Assembly (NCBI RefSeq): GCF_902499075.1
Contig: NZ_CABVPP010000049.1
Coordinates: 1-59,689, forward strand
Origin: Burkholderia pseudomultivorans
GTDB lineage: Bacteria > Pseudomonadota > Gammaproteobacteria > Burkholderiales > Burkholderiaceae
DNA length: 59,689 nucleotides
Direction: 5' to 3'
The position numbers and the translations under genes were made by a program. How positions within the stretch are numbered: the first letter of the stretch is position 1; the number at the start of each line of letters is the position of its first letter. Positions 51,852-59,689 of this stretch are shown in pieces. A model generated the notes under the pieces. The model did no database searches. It saw only the letters and a program-made list of their open reading frames with translations, and was not told where the DNA came from.

Positions 51852-52733
51852 TTACAGCCCGAGCGCGGACAGATCCAGCTTGCCGCCCTTCATCGGCGGG
51901 CACCAGAAATACGCGCCCGTCAGCGGCCGCGTGAAACGGAACAGGCCGTCGACGATCCCGTCGTCCGCGCCGCTCATCCGGCGCATCTGCACGTCGAACG
52001 CGCGGAACGAATTGCCGAACGCGACGAAGTAGAGGCCCGCGCGGCGCGCGTCGGACCACGGCGACGAACGGCGCAGCATGAATGCTTCGGGCTCGAAACT
52101 TTCCTGCGCGGTGCGCTTCACGTGCGCGGATTCGGGCGCGTCGTCGAGTTCCTCGTTGTCCGACCGGCGGCGGCCGACGATGTTGTCCATGTCGGCGGAC
52201 GCGATGCGCTCCATCCGGTCGAAGTCGTGCAGCCACTGCTGGACCGCGACGAAGCTCGCGCCGTCGAGCCCCGCGCCCTGCCCCGCGACGATCGCGGCGG
52301 CCACCGCATCGTCGCCGGTCGGGTTCTCGGTGCCGTCCTCGTAGCCGGACAGGTCGCGATCGTTCGAATAACGGAACCCGTCGACGGCATCCTGCAGCGT
52401 GAATGCGGGCGCGAGCGCGCGTTCGATCGCCCGCGCGCGCAGCACGATCTCGCCGCGATCGTCGGCGCGCAGCCAGACCCACACGTCGGCCGGCGTCGCC
52501 GGCAGCACGCGGTCCTTCACCGCGAACGCCGGATAGTCGGTCAGGCCCGGAATCCGACGGTCGAGGTGCAGCGCCAGCGAATGCCCGAAACCGACGACCG
52601 TGTCGCGCCCGTCGACGATCTCGCGCAGCGCGGCCAGCGCCGCCGCCACGTCGCCGTCGTTCGAAATCGTGAAGGTCAGGTATCGGGCCGCCGTGTCGAT
52701 CGGGGCCAGGATGCCTTGCTGAACGTCGCTCAT
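51852..52733 (-). CDS. Dyp-type haem peroxidase
   Basis: A 293-residue peroxidase. The distal Asp motif G-x-x-D-G is GYEDGTENP (residues ~128-136), the proximal haem ligand is the His in ESAHVKRTA (~204-212), and the distal Arg region is FVAFGNSFRAFDVQMRRM (~255-272). No signal peptide, so cytoplasmic; length fits the small (class P/B) type. It oxidises phenolics and dyes with H2O2. Divergent from the ABC exporter promoter region. Confidence 0.93.
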   Translation of the reverse strand: MSDVQQGILAPIDTAARYLTFTISNDGDVAAALAALREIVDGRDTVVGFGHSLALHLDRRIPGLTDYPAFAVKDRVLPATPADVWVWLRADDRGEIVLRARAIERALAPAFTLQDAVDGFRYSNDRDLSGYEDGTENPTGDDAVAAAIVAGQGAGLDGASFVAVQQWLHDFDRMERIASADMDNIVGRRRSDNEELDDAPESAHVKRTAQESFEPEAFMLRRSSPWSDARRAGLYFVAFGNSFRAFDVQMRRMSGADDGIVDGLFRFTRPLTGAYFWCPPMKGGKLDLSALGL

Positions 52734-52800
52734 CGTTTCCTCAGGAATGGTTCGTGGTGAAGCAAGAAGGGCCGAAACCCTGAATACTAACCGTATCGAC

Positions 52801-52855
52801 GCCGCAACGCCGCATTCGTCGGACGTTGCGGCGGATCGGACACTGCTGATAGAAT
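52801..52855 (+). promoter_or_regulatory. promoter with inverted repeat before the ABC exporter
   Basis: TTGCGG (52826-52831) and TAGAAT (52850-52855), 18 bases apart, form a good promoter. A perfect 9-base inverted repeat, GCCGCAACG (52801-52809) and CGTTGCGGC (52824-52832), overlaps the -35 and is a likely operator. Transcription would start near 52862. Confidence 0.5.
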
Positions 52856-52908
52856 CCTTGCACGTCTTTTCGACGTCCTTTCAAACCGTTCACTTCAGGG
52901 AGGTGCAG

Positions 52909-52959
52909 ATGTTCCGAATGCCAGCAGCCTTCCCGAACGTGGTCCCACGGCACAGCTGA
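52909..52959 (+). CDS. possible 16-residue leader peptide
   Basis: ATG at 52909 is preceded by the strong ribosome site GGGAGGTGCAG and opens a 16-codon frame (MFRMPAAFPNVVPRHS) ending in TGA. It lies between a promoter candidate and the ABC exporter start, 168 bases further on. Its position and near-ideal ribosome site suggest translation; the three prolines could pause ribosomes. There is no similarity I recognise. Confidence 0.4.
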   Translation: MFRMPAAFPNVVPRHS

Positions 52960-53127
52960 TCCAGCCTGCCGTCTGCGCCGGCTCCCGGATGTTTCACTAA
53001 CCGCCGGCCCGCGCATTTTCCCGACAGCCCGTTTTCGTTCCGCCGCGCGTCATCCGTGCGGTTCCGGCTGTTGCGTTTGTTCTCCGAACCGGAAAGTCCC
53101 GTCGCGCGATGCGCCGGGCAACGATAC

Positions 53128-55002
53128 ATGACCCAGAAAACCACCCGTCCGGGCGGCCAGGCGTTCCGCGCCGTCTTCGGCTTCACGTTCCGCTACTGGC
53201 GCAGGCAGCCGCTGCGCATCGTCACGGTCGCGTCGCTCGCGCTGCTCGCCGCCGTCGCCGACGTGCTCACGCCGCTGTTCGCCGGCCGCCTCGTCGACGC
53301 GCTGTCGAGCGGCGTGGTCGACCGCGCCGCCGCATGGCATGCGGCGATCGTCGCATTCGGTACGCTGGCCGCGCTCGGCATCGGCGCGACGCTGCTGCGG
53401 CAAGGCGTCTACCTGAACATCATCGCGCTCACGCTGAAGATGATGAGCGAGATCGCCGCCGCGTCGTTCCACCGCGTGCAGCGCTTCTCGACCGACTGGC
53501 ACGCGAACAGCTTCGCAGGCTCGACCGTGCGCAAGATCACGCGCGGGATCTGGGCGCTCGACCTGCTGAACGACACGGTGCTGATCGCGCTGCTGCCGTC
53601 GGTGACGATGCTGGTCGGCGCGACCGTGCTGCTCGGCACGCACTGGCCGGTGATGGGGCTCGTCGTCGGCGCGGGCTCGCTGCTGTACATCTCGGTGACG
53701 GTCGCCGTGTCGCTCGGCATCGTCGCGCCGGCCGCGCGGCTCGGCAACCTGTGGGACACGCGGATGGGCGGCGCGCTCGCCGACGCGGTGAGCTGCAACG
53801 CGGTCGTCAAGGCGTTCGGCGCGGAAATGCGCGAGGAAGCGCGGCTGTCGCGCGTGATCGGCAAGTGGCGGCAGCGCACGCGCCGCACCTGGGTGCGCGG
53901 CACGCTCAACGGCGGGCTGCAGGGCGCGATGCTCGTCGCGATGCAGGCGGCGATGATCGGCGTCGCGCTGCGGCTGTGGGCGAACGACGAGGCGAGCGTC
54001 GGCGACATCGCGTTCTCGCTGACGATGTTCTTCATGCTGCAGGGCTACCTGCGCGATGTCGGAATGCATATCCGCAACCTGCAGCGCTCGGTCAACGACA
54101 TGGAGGAACTCGTCGCGCTGGAGCGCCAGCCGCTCGGCATCGACGATCGTCCCGGCGCGCCCGCGATCCGCATCGGCGAAGGCGAGATCCGCTTCGAGCA
54201 CGTGACGTTCCGCTACGGCAACCATCCGGTGCCGCTGTACGACGACTTCTCGATGCGCATCGCGCCGGGCGAGCGCGTGGGCCTCGTCGGCCATTCGGGC
54301 TCCGGCAAGACCACGTTCATCAAGCTGATCCAGCGCCTGTACGACGTGTCGGGCGGCCGCATCACGATCGACGGGCAGGACATCGCACGGGTGCGGCAGG
54401 ATTCGCTGCGCAGCCAGATCGCGATCGTCCAGCAGGAGCCCGTGCTGTTCCATCGCACGCTAGCGGAGAACATCGCGTATGCGCGTCCGGATGCGAGCCG
54501 CGCCGACATCGAGCGCGCCGCGCGGCTCGCCAGCGCGCACGACTTCATCGCGGCGCTGCCGGACGGTTACGACACGCTGGTCGGCGAGCGCGGGATCAAG
54601 CTGTCGGGCGGCGAACGCCAGCGCGTCGCGATCGCGCGCGCGTTCCTCGCCGACGCGCCGATCCTGATCCTCGACGAAGCGACGTCGAGCCTCGACAGCG
54701 AAAGCGAGGTGCTGATCCAGCAGGCGATGGAGCGGCTGATGGTCGGACGCACGACGCTGGTGGTCGCCCATCGGCTGTCGACCGTGCGCGCGCTCGATCG
54801 CCTGCTGGTGCTCGATCGCGGCAAGGTGATCGAGGAAGGCAACCACGATGCGCTGATCCGCATCGACGGCGGCGTGTACCGGCGCCTGTTCGAGCGGCAG
54901 GCGCTGGAGCTGGCGAAGGGGCTGATCGACACGCCGCGCCGTACGGCCGACGACTCGGCCGACGATTCGGCCGGCCCGCTCGGCGAGCCGGCGCAGGTGT
55001 GA
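53128..55002 (+). CDS. ABC-type exporter, MsbA-like half-transporter
   Basis: A 624-residue protein joining a six-helix membrane domain (residues ~25-320) to an ATPase. The nucleotide-binding part has Walker [13 protein letters not shown]-loop [12 protein letters not shown], the signature [10 protein letters not shown], Walker [13 protein letters not shown] and the H-loop VAHRLST, all intact. It works as a homodimer in the inner membrane. Relatives export lipids, peptides or drugs. The start at 53128 gives a normal N-terminus; its ribosome site is weak, unlike the leader peptide just upstream. Followed by a strong terminator. Confidence 0.93.
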   Translation: MTQKTTRPGGQAFRAVFGFTFRYWRRQPLRIVTVASLALLAAVADVLTPLFAGRLVDALSSGVVDRAAAWHAAIVAFGTLAALGIGATLLRQGVYLNIIALTLKMMSEIAAASFHRVQRFSTDWHANSFAGSTVRKITRGIWALDLLNDTVLIALLPSVTMLVGATVLLGTHWPVMGLVVGAGSLLYISVTVAVSLGIVAPAARLGNLWDTRMGGALADAVSCNAVVKAFGAEMREEARLSRVIGKWRQRTRRTWVRGTLNGGLQGAMLVAMQAAMIGVALRLWANDEASVGDIAFSLTMFFMLQGYLRDVGMHIRNLQRSVNDMEELVALERQPLGIDDRPGAPAIRIGEGEIRFEHVTFRYGNHPVPLYDDFSMRIAPGERVGLVGHSGSGKTTFIKLIQRLYDVSGGRITIDGQDIARVRQDSLRSQIAIVQQEPVLFHRTLAENIAYARPDASRADIERAARLASAHDFIAALPDGYDTLVGERGIKLSGGERQRVAIARAFLADAPILILDEATSSLDSESEVLIQQAMERLMVGRTTLVVAHRLSTVRALDRLLVLDRGKVIEEGNHDALIRIDGGVYRRLFERQALELAKGLIDTPRRTADDSADDSAGPLGEPAQV

Positions 55003-55065
55003 CGACGCACGGCCCGGCGGTGGCGTTTGCAGCCGCCGGCGCCGACCGGATCGTCGTCGGCAACG

Positions 55066-55094
55066 AGGCCGTGCAGTGCGCACGGCCTTTTTTT
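55066..55094 (+). terminator. intrinsic terminator after the ABC exporter
   Basis: AGGCCGTGC (55066-55074) pairs perfectly with GCACGGCCT (55080-55088) across a 5-base loop and is followed by TTTTTT. Textbook Rho-independent terminator. Confidence 0.92.
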
Positions 55095-55160
55095 CGCCTG
55101 CCGGGCCGGATCGGATGCAGACGCCATCCGCATGCCCGGAGAACGGATGACCGAGGGGAT

Positions 55161-56183
55161 CTAGCCGCGCGACGCGCAGCGCGTCACGCGCGAAATCAGC
55201 TGAGGCGCGATCCGGTCGAGCGGCAGGATCGCCGACGCCGCGCCGATCGCGGCGGCCGCCTTCGGCATCCCGTAGACGGCGCTGGTCGCCTCGTCCTGCG
55301 CGATCGTGTAGCAGCCCTTCGCGCGCATCGCCTTCAGCCCGAGCGCGCCGTCGCGGCCCATTCCCGTCAGCAGCACGCCGAGCGCGTCGCCCTGCCAGCC
55401 GTCGGCGACGCTGTTGAAGAACACGTCGATCGACGGCCGGTACGGCGTGTCGGCCGGATGGCGCGTATAGCCGAGCACGCCGCGCGGCGACAGGTACAGG
55501 TGATCGTTGGTCGCCGCGAGCAGCACCTCGCCCGCGCGCGGCACGTAGCCCTGCCGCGCGACGCGCACCGGCAGCCGCGTATAGCCGTCGAGCCACTCGG
55601 CCATGCCGAGCGCGAACGCCTGGTCGACGTGCTGGACGATCACGATCGCGGCCGGGAAATCGGCCGGCAGCACGCGCAGCAGCGCGGTCAGTGCGGTCGG
55701 CCCGCCCGCCGACGCGCCGATCGCGACGAGCGTCGGCTGGCCCGGCGCGGGCGTCGGCCCCGGCGGCACAAGCGCCGCCGTGCGGCTTTCGAGCAGGCGG
55801 CCGATCTGGTCGATCTTCGCGAGCAGCGGCTGCGGCGACGCATCGCTCGCGAGGCCGAGCGCGAGCGTCGGCGTATCGACCGCGTCGAGCGCGCCCGCGC
55901 CCATCGCCTCGTACACCGACGACGTGTTCGCGCTGACGCTCGCGGTCACGATCAGGATCGCGCACGGCGCGCGCGCCATGATCGCGCGCGTCGCGGCCAC
56001 GCCGTCGACCTTCGGCATCACCAGATCCATCAGCACGAGGTCCGGCGGCTGCGCGACGCAGAAATCCACGGCCTCGTCGCCGTCGGTCGCCACCCACAGC
56101 ACGCGATGGTCGGGCCGCAGCGCGATCACGCGCCGCAGCGCCTCGACCGCCAGCGGCAGATCGTTGACGATGCCGATGTTCAT
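55161..56183 (-). CDS. wspF: chemotaxis-type methylesterase WspF (CheB family)
   Basis: A 340-residue response regulator with an N-terminal receiver (phosphoacceptor Asp53 in LVLMDLVMP) and a C-terminal methylesterase with the catalytic Ser in GASAGGP, His in IVQHVDQ and Asp in TGMGRDGALG. In Wsp systems WspF resets the receptor WspA; its loss locks the system on. The ATG overlaps the wspE stop (ATGA). Last gene of the unit; no diguanylate cyclase follows. Confidence 0.93.
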   Translation of the reverse strand: MNIGIVNDLPLAVEALRRVIALRPDHRVLWVATDGDEAVDFCVAQPPDLVLMDLVMPKVDGVAATRAIMARAPCAILIVTASVSANTSSVYEAMGAGALDAVDTPTLALGLASDASPQPLLAKIDQIGRLLESRTAALVPPGPTPAPGQPTLVAIGASAGGPTALTALLRVLPADFPAAIVIVQHVDQAFALGMAEWLDGYTRLPVRVARQGYVPRAGEVLLAATNDHLYLSPRGVLGYTRHPADTPYRPSIDVFFNSVADGWQGDALGVLLTGMGRDGALGLKAMRAKGCYTIAQDEATSAVYGMPKAAAAIGAASAILPLDRIAPQLISRVTRCASRG

Positions 56184-58501
56184 CCGCGCGCGTCTCCGAT
56201 CAGGTCGTGCACCGCATCGAGCAGCGCCTCGTCGTGGAAGCTGCTCTTCGCGAGGTAGTAGTCGGCGCCGGCGTCGAGCCCGCGGCGGCGATCCTCGTCG
56301 CGATCCTTGTACGATACGATCATCACCGGCACGCGCTGCAGCATCGGATCGTTCTTGATCAGCGTGACGAGCTCGATGCCGTCCATGCGCGGCATGTCGA
56401 CGTCGGTGACGACGAGGTCGAACGCGTCGCTGCGCACCGCGTTCCAGCCGTCCATCCCGTCGACCGCGACGGTCACGTCGTAGCCGCGCTTTTCCAGCAG
56501 CTTGCGCTCGAGTTCGCGCACCGTCAGCGAATCGTCGACGACCAGCACGCGGCGGCGGCGGTCGGCCAGCGCGAGCTGCGGGTTGTGCATCAGCTTCGCG
56601 AGCTGGCCGCCGCGCACCAGCTTGTCGACCGAGCGGATCAGGTCCTCGACGTCGACGATCAGCACCGGATCGCCGTTTTCGAGCAGCGCGCCGGCCGCGA
56701 TGTTCTGGATCTTGTGCAGGCGGCTGTCGAGCGGCTGCACGACCAGCATCCGTTCGCCGAGGAACCGGTCGACCGCGACGCCGTACAGCTCGGGCTCGCC
56801 GCCGACCACCACGACCGCCGTGCTCGCGCGCGCCGCATCGGGCTCGCCCGCGTCGAGCAGCTGGTGCGCGGCGACGAGGCCCGCACGCCGGCCGTCGAAC
56901 GGAAAATGCGGCTGCCCTTCGAGCACGTCGATGTCGTCGAGCGCGAGTTCGAGCGTGCGGCGCACGTGCGCGAGCGGAAACGCATACGGCTCGCCGCCGA
57001 CCTCGACCAGCAGGCTGCGGATCACCGACAGCGTGAGCGGCAGCTGCAGCACGAAGCGCATCCCCGCGCCCGGTTCGTTGAAGATCCGCACCGCGCCGCG
57101 CACGCCGCGCACCATCTCCTGTACGGCATCGAGGCCGACGCCGCGGCCCGACACGTCGGTGACCGCGTCGCGCATCGAGAAGCCCGGCAGCAGCAGGAAT
57201 TCGAGCAGTTCCGGATCGGACAGCCGCGCGGCCGTCTCGTCGTCGGTCAGGCGCTGGCGCACGACGGCCGCGCGCAGCGCGTCCATGTCGACGCCCGGGC
57301 CGTCGTCGATCACGCTGACCAGCAGCGAGCCCGCGCTGTGACGCGCTTCCAGCGTCACGCTCGCCTCGACCGGCTTGCCGCGCGCGCGCCGCGCGTCGGG
57401 CGAATCGACGCCGTGATCGATCGCATTGCGCAGCAGATGGCCGAGCGGCGCGTCGAGCAGGTCGAGGATGTCGCGGTCGACCTGCGTGCCCTCGCCGACG
57501 ATCGAGAAGCGCACCTGCTTGCCGAGCGAGCGCGCGAGATCGCGAACGATGCGCGGATACGCGCGCGTCGCGTCGCCGAACGGCCGCATCCGGCATTGCA
57601 GCGCCTCGTCGTACAGCTGCTCGGCGATATGCGTGCTGCGCCGCTCGAAGCGGTCGAACTCGTCCATCCGCTCGGCGAACGAGCGCTGCAGGTCGTTCAG
57701 CATGTGCCGCACTTCGTTCATCGACGCGAGCACGCCCGCGTCGAGATCGTCGGTGAACTGCTCGTACACCAGGTCCAGCGCGCGCGCGGCGTCGCGCTGC
57801 GCGCGCTTCACGCGCAGCATCGATTCGGCGAACGGCTTGAGCCAGCGCGATTCGACCAGCGATTCGCCCGACAGGCTCAGCAGCCGGTTCAGCGTGTCCG
57901 CGCGCACGCGGCGCATCGCGCCCGCGCCGGCCGCACGGCCGGCCTGGACCGGATCGGGAATCGCGCCCGACACGGCCAGCGGCGGCATCGGTGCGCCCGC
58001 GCCGACGGACTCGTTCGCGGCGCCGTCGTGCTCGCGGTACGGCACGACGGGCGGCGGCTGCGACGGTGGCGACGACGGCGGCGCCGCCGCCTGCATCTGC
58101 ATCGTCTGCGCGCCGTCGGCGCCCTTCAGCGCGGCCGCGAACGCGTCGATCTCGGCCGGCGACACGGGCTGCGCCTGCGGATCGGCCACCCGCACCAGCA
58201 GGTCGACGCCGGCCAGCAGCACGTCGACGTGCGCGGCCGTCAGCGCGATCGTGCCGGCCTGCGCGGCGACGAAGCACTCCTCCATGCGCCCGGCGATATC
58301 GACGCCGAGCGGCACGCCGACGATGCGCGCGGCGCCCTTCAGCGAATGCGCGGCGCGCATGCACGCTTCCAGCGCGACGGAATCGGGTTCGCCGGATTCG
58401 AGCGCGAGCAGGCGCTCGGACAGCGCCTGCGTCTGCGTGCGCGTTTCCTCGCGATACAGCTCGAGCAGCGACAGATGGCTCAGGTCGTCGTCGCCGCTCA
58501 T
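56180..58501 (-). CDS. wspE: hybrid chemosensory kinase WspE (CheA family with receiver)
   Basis: A 773-residue kinase. In order: Hpt domain (phosphorylated His52 in RAAHSLKGAARI), a variable Pro/Ala-rich linker, the dimerisation and HATPase domains (N-box LRNAIDHGVD, G1 VIDDGPGVD, G2 GRGVGLDAV), a CheW-like domain and a C-terminal receiver (VLVVDDS; Asp in VVTDVDMP). CheA fused to a receiver is the WspE layout. It phosphorylates WspF and the output regulator when surface contact is sensed. Start and stop overlap wspD and wspF by four bases each. Confidence 0.94.
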   Translation of the reverse strand: MSGDDDLSHLSLLELYREETRTQTQALSERLLALESGEPDSVALEACMRAAHSLKGAARIVGVPLGVDIAGRMEECFVAAQAGTIALTAAHVDVLLAGVDLLVRVADPQAQPVSPAEIDAFAAALKGADGAQTMQMQAAAPPSSPPSQPPPVVPYREHDGAANESVGAGAPMPPLAVSGAIPDPVQAGRAAGAGAMRRVRADTLNRLLSLSGESLVESRWLKPFAESMLRVKRAQRDAARALDLVYEQFTDDLDAGVLASMNEVRHMLNDLQRSFAERMDEFDRFERRSTHIAEQLYDEALQCRMRPFGDATRAYPRIVRDLARSLGKQVRFSIVGEGTQVDRDILDLLDAPLGHLLRNAIDHGVDSPDARRARGKPVEASVTLEARHSAGSLLVSVIDDGPGVDMDALRAAVVRQRLTDDETAARLSDPELLEFLLLPGFSMRDAVTDVSGRGVGLDAVQEMVRGVRGAVRIFNEPGAGMRFVLQLPLTLSVIRSLLVEVGGEPYAFPLAHVRRTLELALDDIDVLEGQPHFPFDGRRAGLVAAHQLLDAGEPDAARASTAVVVVGGEPELYGVAVDRFLGERMLVVQPLDSRLHKIQNIAAGALLENGDPVLIVDVEDLIRSVDKLVRGGQLAKLMHNPQLALADRRRRVLVVDDSLTVRELERKLLEKRGYDVTVAVDGMDGWNAVRSDAFDLVVTDVDMPRMDGIELVTLIKNDPMLQRVPVMIVSYKDRDEDRRRGLDAGADYYLAKSSFHDEALLDAVHDLIGDARG

Positions 58502-59229
58502 CGCATGCTCCGTGTCACCGCGTCGAACAGGCGGTCGTCGTCCAGCAGGCCCACCGACTTGCCGCGCCACGACAGCACGCCGCGCGACAGGCCCGCACTC
58601 GCGCGCCCGACCGTCGCGGGCACCGGCACCCAGTCGGAGGCGCCGAAGCGCAGCACGCCCTCGACTTCGTCGACCGGGAACACGACCGGCTCGCCATGAT
58701 GCGCGGCGACCAGCAGCCGCGTGAACCGGCTGTCGTCGCGGCCGCGCGTGCCGCTGCCAGCGCGCCCGCCGCTGCCGCCGTCACCGCCGGCATCGAGGCC
58801 GAGCAGCGCGCCGATCGAGATCGCGATGCGCAGCGTGCCGCGAATATTGACCACGCCGCGCACGGCCGAATGACGGCGATGCGGCAGCGAATGAATCGGG
58901 CGCGTGCCGGCGATCTCGCGCAGCACGCCGATCGGCAGCGCGAGCCATTCGTCGGCGACGCGAAACGCCAGCGCCGCATGGCGCGTGTCGCCGTCGGCCG
59001 CGTGCGCCGGGTCGAAGCCGCTCATCCGGCGCGCGGCCTCGGCCATCTCGGCGGCGCCGAGCGGCCGTTCGAGCAGCTTCGCCGCGTGATACGCGTAGAC
59101 CGGACAGTTCAGGCAGCGCAGGCAGTCGGCCAGCCGCTCGCACGAGCGGTCGCCGCGCGTGCCGATCCGGTTCCAGCAATCGTCGACGTCGATCGTCGTG
59201 TCGTCAGGCGCAACGGCGTCGCGGTTCAT
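58498..59229 (-). CDS. wspD: CheW-type coupling protein WspD
   Basis: A 243-residue protein. The N-terminal segment CWNRIGTRGDRSCERL then CLRCLNCPVYAYHAAKLLE is diagnostic for WspD, with a Cys-rich stretch that could bind metal or a cluster. A CheW domain follows (WLALPIGVLREIAG to FPVDEVEGVLRF). It links receptor WspA to kinase WspE. The frame fits the four-base overlap with wspE. A Gly/Ser/Arg-rich loop interrupts the CheW fold near residue 155. Confidence 0.93.
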   Translation of the reverse strand: MNRDAVAPDDTTIDVDDCWNRIGTRGDRSCERLADCLRCLNCPVYAYHAAKLLERPLGAAEMAEAARRMSGFDPAHAADGDTRHAALAFRVADEWLALPIGVLREIAGTRPIHSLPHRRHSAVRGVVNIRGTLRIAISIGALLGLDAGGDGGSGGRAGSGTRGRDDSRFTRLLVAAHHGEPVVFPVDEVEGVLRFGASDWVPVPATVGRASAGLSRGVLSWRGKSVGLLDDDRLFDAVTRSMR

Positions 59230-59275
59230 GTGTTCCTCTGGTCATCCCGATGTTGGCCCCCACCCGTATTCATGT

Positions 59276-59689
59276 TTATCCCGCCGAGCGCCGCGCACGC
59301 TCGAGCAGCCATTGTGCGCCGGCGCGATCGCCGCCGACGTCGAGCAGCGTCGCAAGATGCGTCAGCGCCTCGTGGTGCGTGGGCCGCAGATACAGCGCCT
59401 TGCGATAGAAGTCGCCGGCTTCCGCGGCGCGCCCGCGCGCGTCGGCGATCAGCCCGTTCAGGTAGAACGCGTCGGCATGCGGCCCGACGCGCGCCGAGAA
59501 CTGCGCGAGCACGCGCTCGGCCTCGTCGAACGCGCCCGCGTTCGCGAGCGCCTGCGCATGCTCGAGCGTCGGCGCGACGACGTCGGCGACCGGCTCGGCC
59601 GTGTCCGCCGGCAGCACGGCCGGCGTGCGGTCGAATGCCGTCGGCAGCACGGGCGGCGCCGGGAACGGCGACGGCGTGTCGGCGCGCCA
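59276..59689 (-). CDS. wspC: CheR-type methyltransferase WspC, TPR end (partial)
   Basis: The last 137 residues of a protein running off the window edge. The visible part is tetratricopeptide helices (ANAGAFDEAERVLAQFSARV, AFYLNGLIADARGRAAEAGD, HHEALTHLATLLDVGGDRAG). A CheR methyltransferase with a TPR tail is the WspC layout, and its place before wspD fits. It would methylate the receptor WspA. The catalytic domain is not in the window. Confidence 0.8.
   Translation of the reverse strand, partial: WRADTPSPFPAPPVLPTAFDRTPAVLPADTAEPVADVVAPTLEHAQALANAGAFDEAERVLAQFSARVGPHADAFYLNGLIADARGRAAEAGDFYRKALYLRPTHHEALTHLATLLDVGGDRAGAQWLLERARRSAG

Noticed and set aside
55161-58364. Single 1067-residue fusion of CheB with upstream sequence
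   Set aside because: The frame before 56183 is the shadow of wspE; the true CheB start overlaps the wspE stop.

Overview
The window is high-GC DNA with dense, mostly short-spaced genes, and its protein families are those of a Burkholderia, almost certainly the Burkholderia cepacia complex. The best marker is a complete cepacian exopolysaccharide cluster (bceA to bceK, 20674-35449). In known strains this cluster lies on the second chromosome, so this is probably a chromosome 2 segment. I saw no tRNA, rRNA, CRISPR array or intact insertion sequence.

Layout. 1-10.5 kb is housekeeping and accessory: the end of a LysR regulator, an EamA exporter, a degenerate histidine kinase, a CorC-like membrane protein, a ThiE/TenI protein, a TreZ-like protein that lacks its catalytic residues, a methyltransferase, a GST, a DUF1345 protein, a metallophosphoesterase and an Xre-RES toxin-antitoxin pair. 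10.6-20.5 kb holds a doubly broken amino-acid-binding protein gene, a gene-free stretch of almost 1 kb, a VpsR-type sigma-54 activator, a PF10118 di-iron-type protein, an FKBP isomerase, an AraC regulator with a DHA2 exporter, and an HxlR regulator divergent from a second MFS exporter. 20.7-35.4 kb is the cepacian cluster: bceA on the + strand, bceB-bceK on the - strand, with a shared AT-rich promoter region. 35.6-42.5 kb is a run of - strand genes: a protein joining an IS5-type transposase N-terminus to an unrelated C-terminus, a rubrerythrin / Fe-S protein / DUF3501 unit, and an ECF42-type sigma factor unit with a VOC protein and two DGPF (YCII) proteins. 42.8-55 kb contains DUF883, SYLF and AI-2E-family envelope genes, two oxidoreductases, a PAP2 phosphatase, MntH with an overlapping AraC-family gene, an OsmC protein, a Dyp peroxidase and an ABC exporter with a possible leader peptide. 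55.1 kb to the end is part of a Wsp surface-sensing operon (wspF, wspE, wspD and the end of wspC).

How the genes may work together. Three elements point to control of surface-attached growth: the Wsp chemosensory genes, which in other species drive cyclic-di-GMP synthesis; a VpsR-like sigma-54 activator, a type that can respond to cyclic-di-GMP; and the cepacian genes. This link is inference. A second theme is oxidative and redox defence: rubrerythrin, Dyp peroxidase, OsmC, MntH, GST and possibly the PF10118 protein. Several genes are visibly decayed or have lost key residues: the binding-protein pseudogene, a frameshifted small gene at 18.4-18.7 kb, the TreZ-like protein and the kinase. All functions are assigned by reading motifs; nothing was searched or computed.
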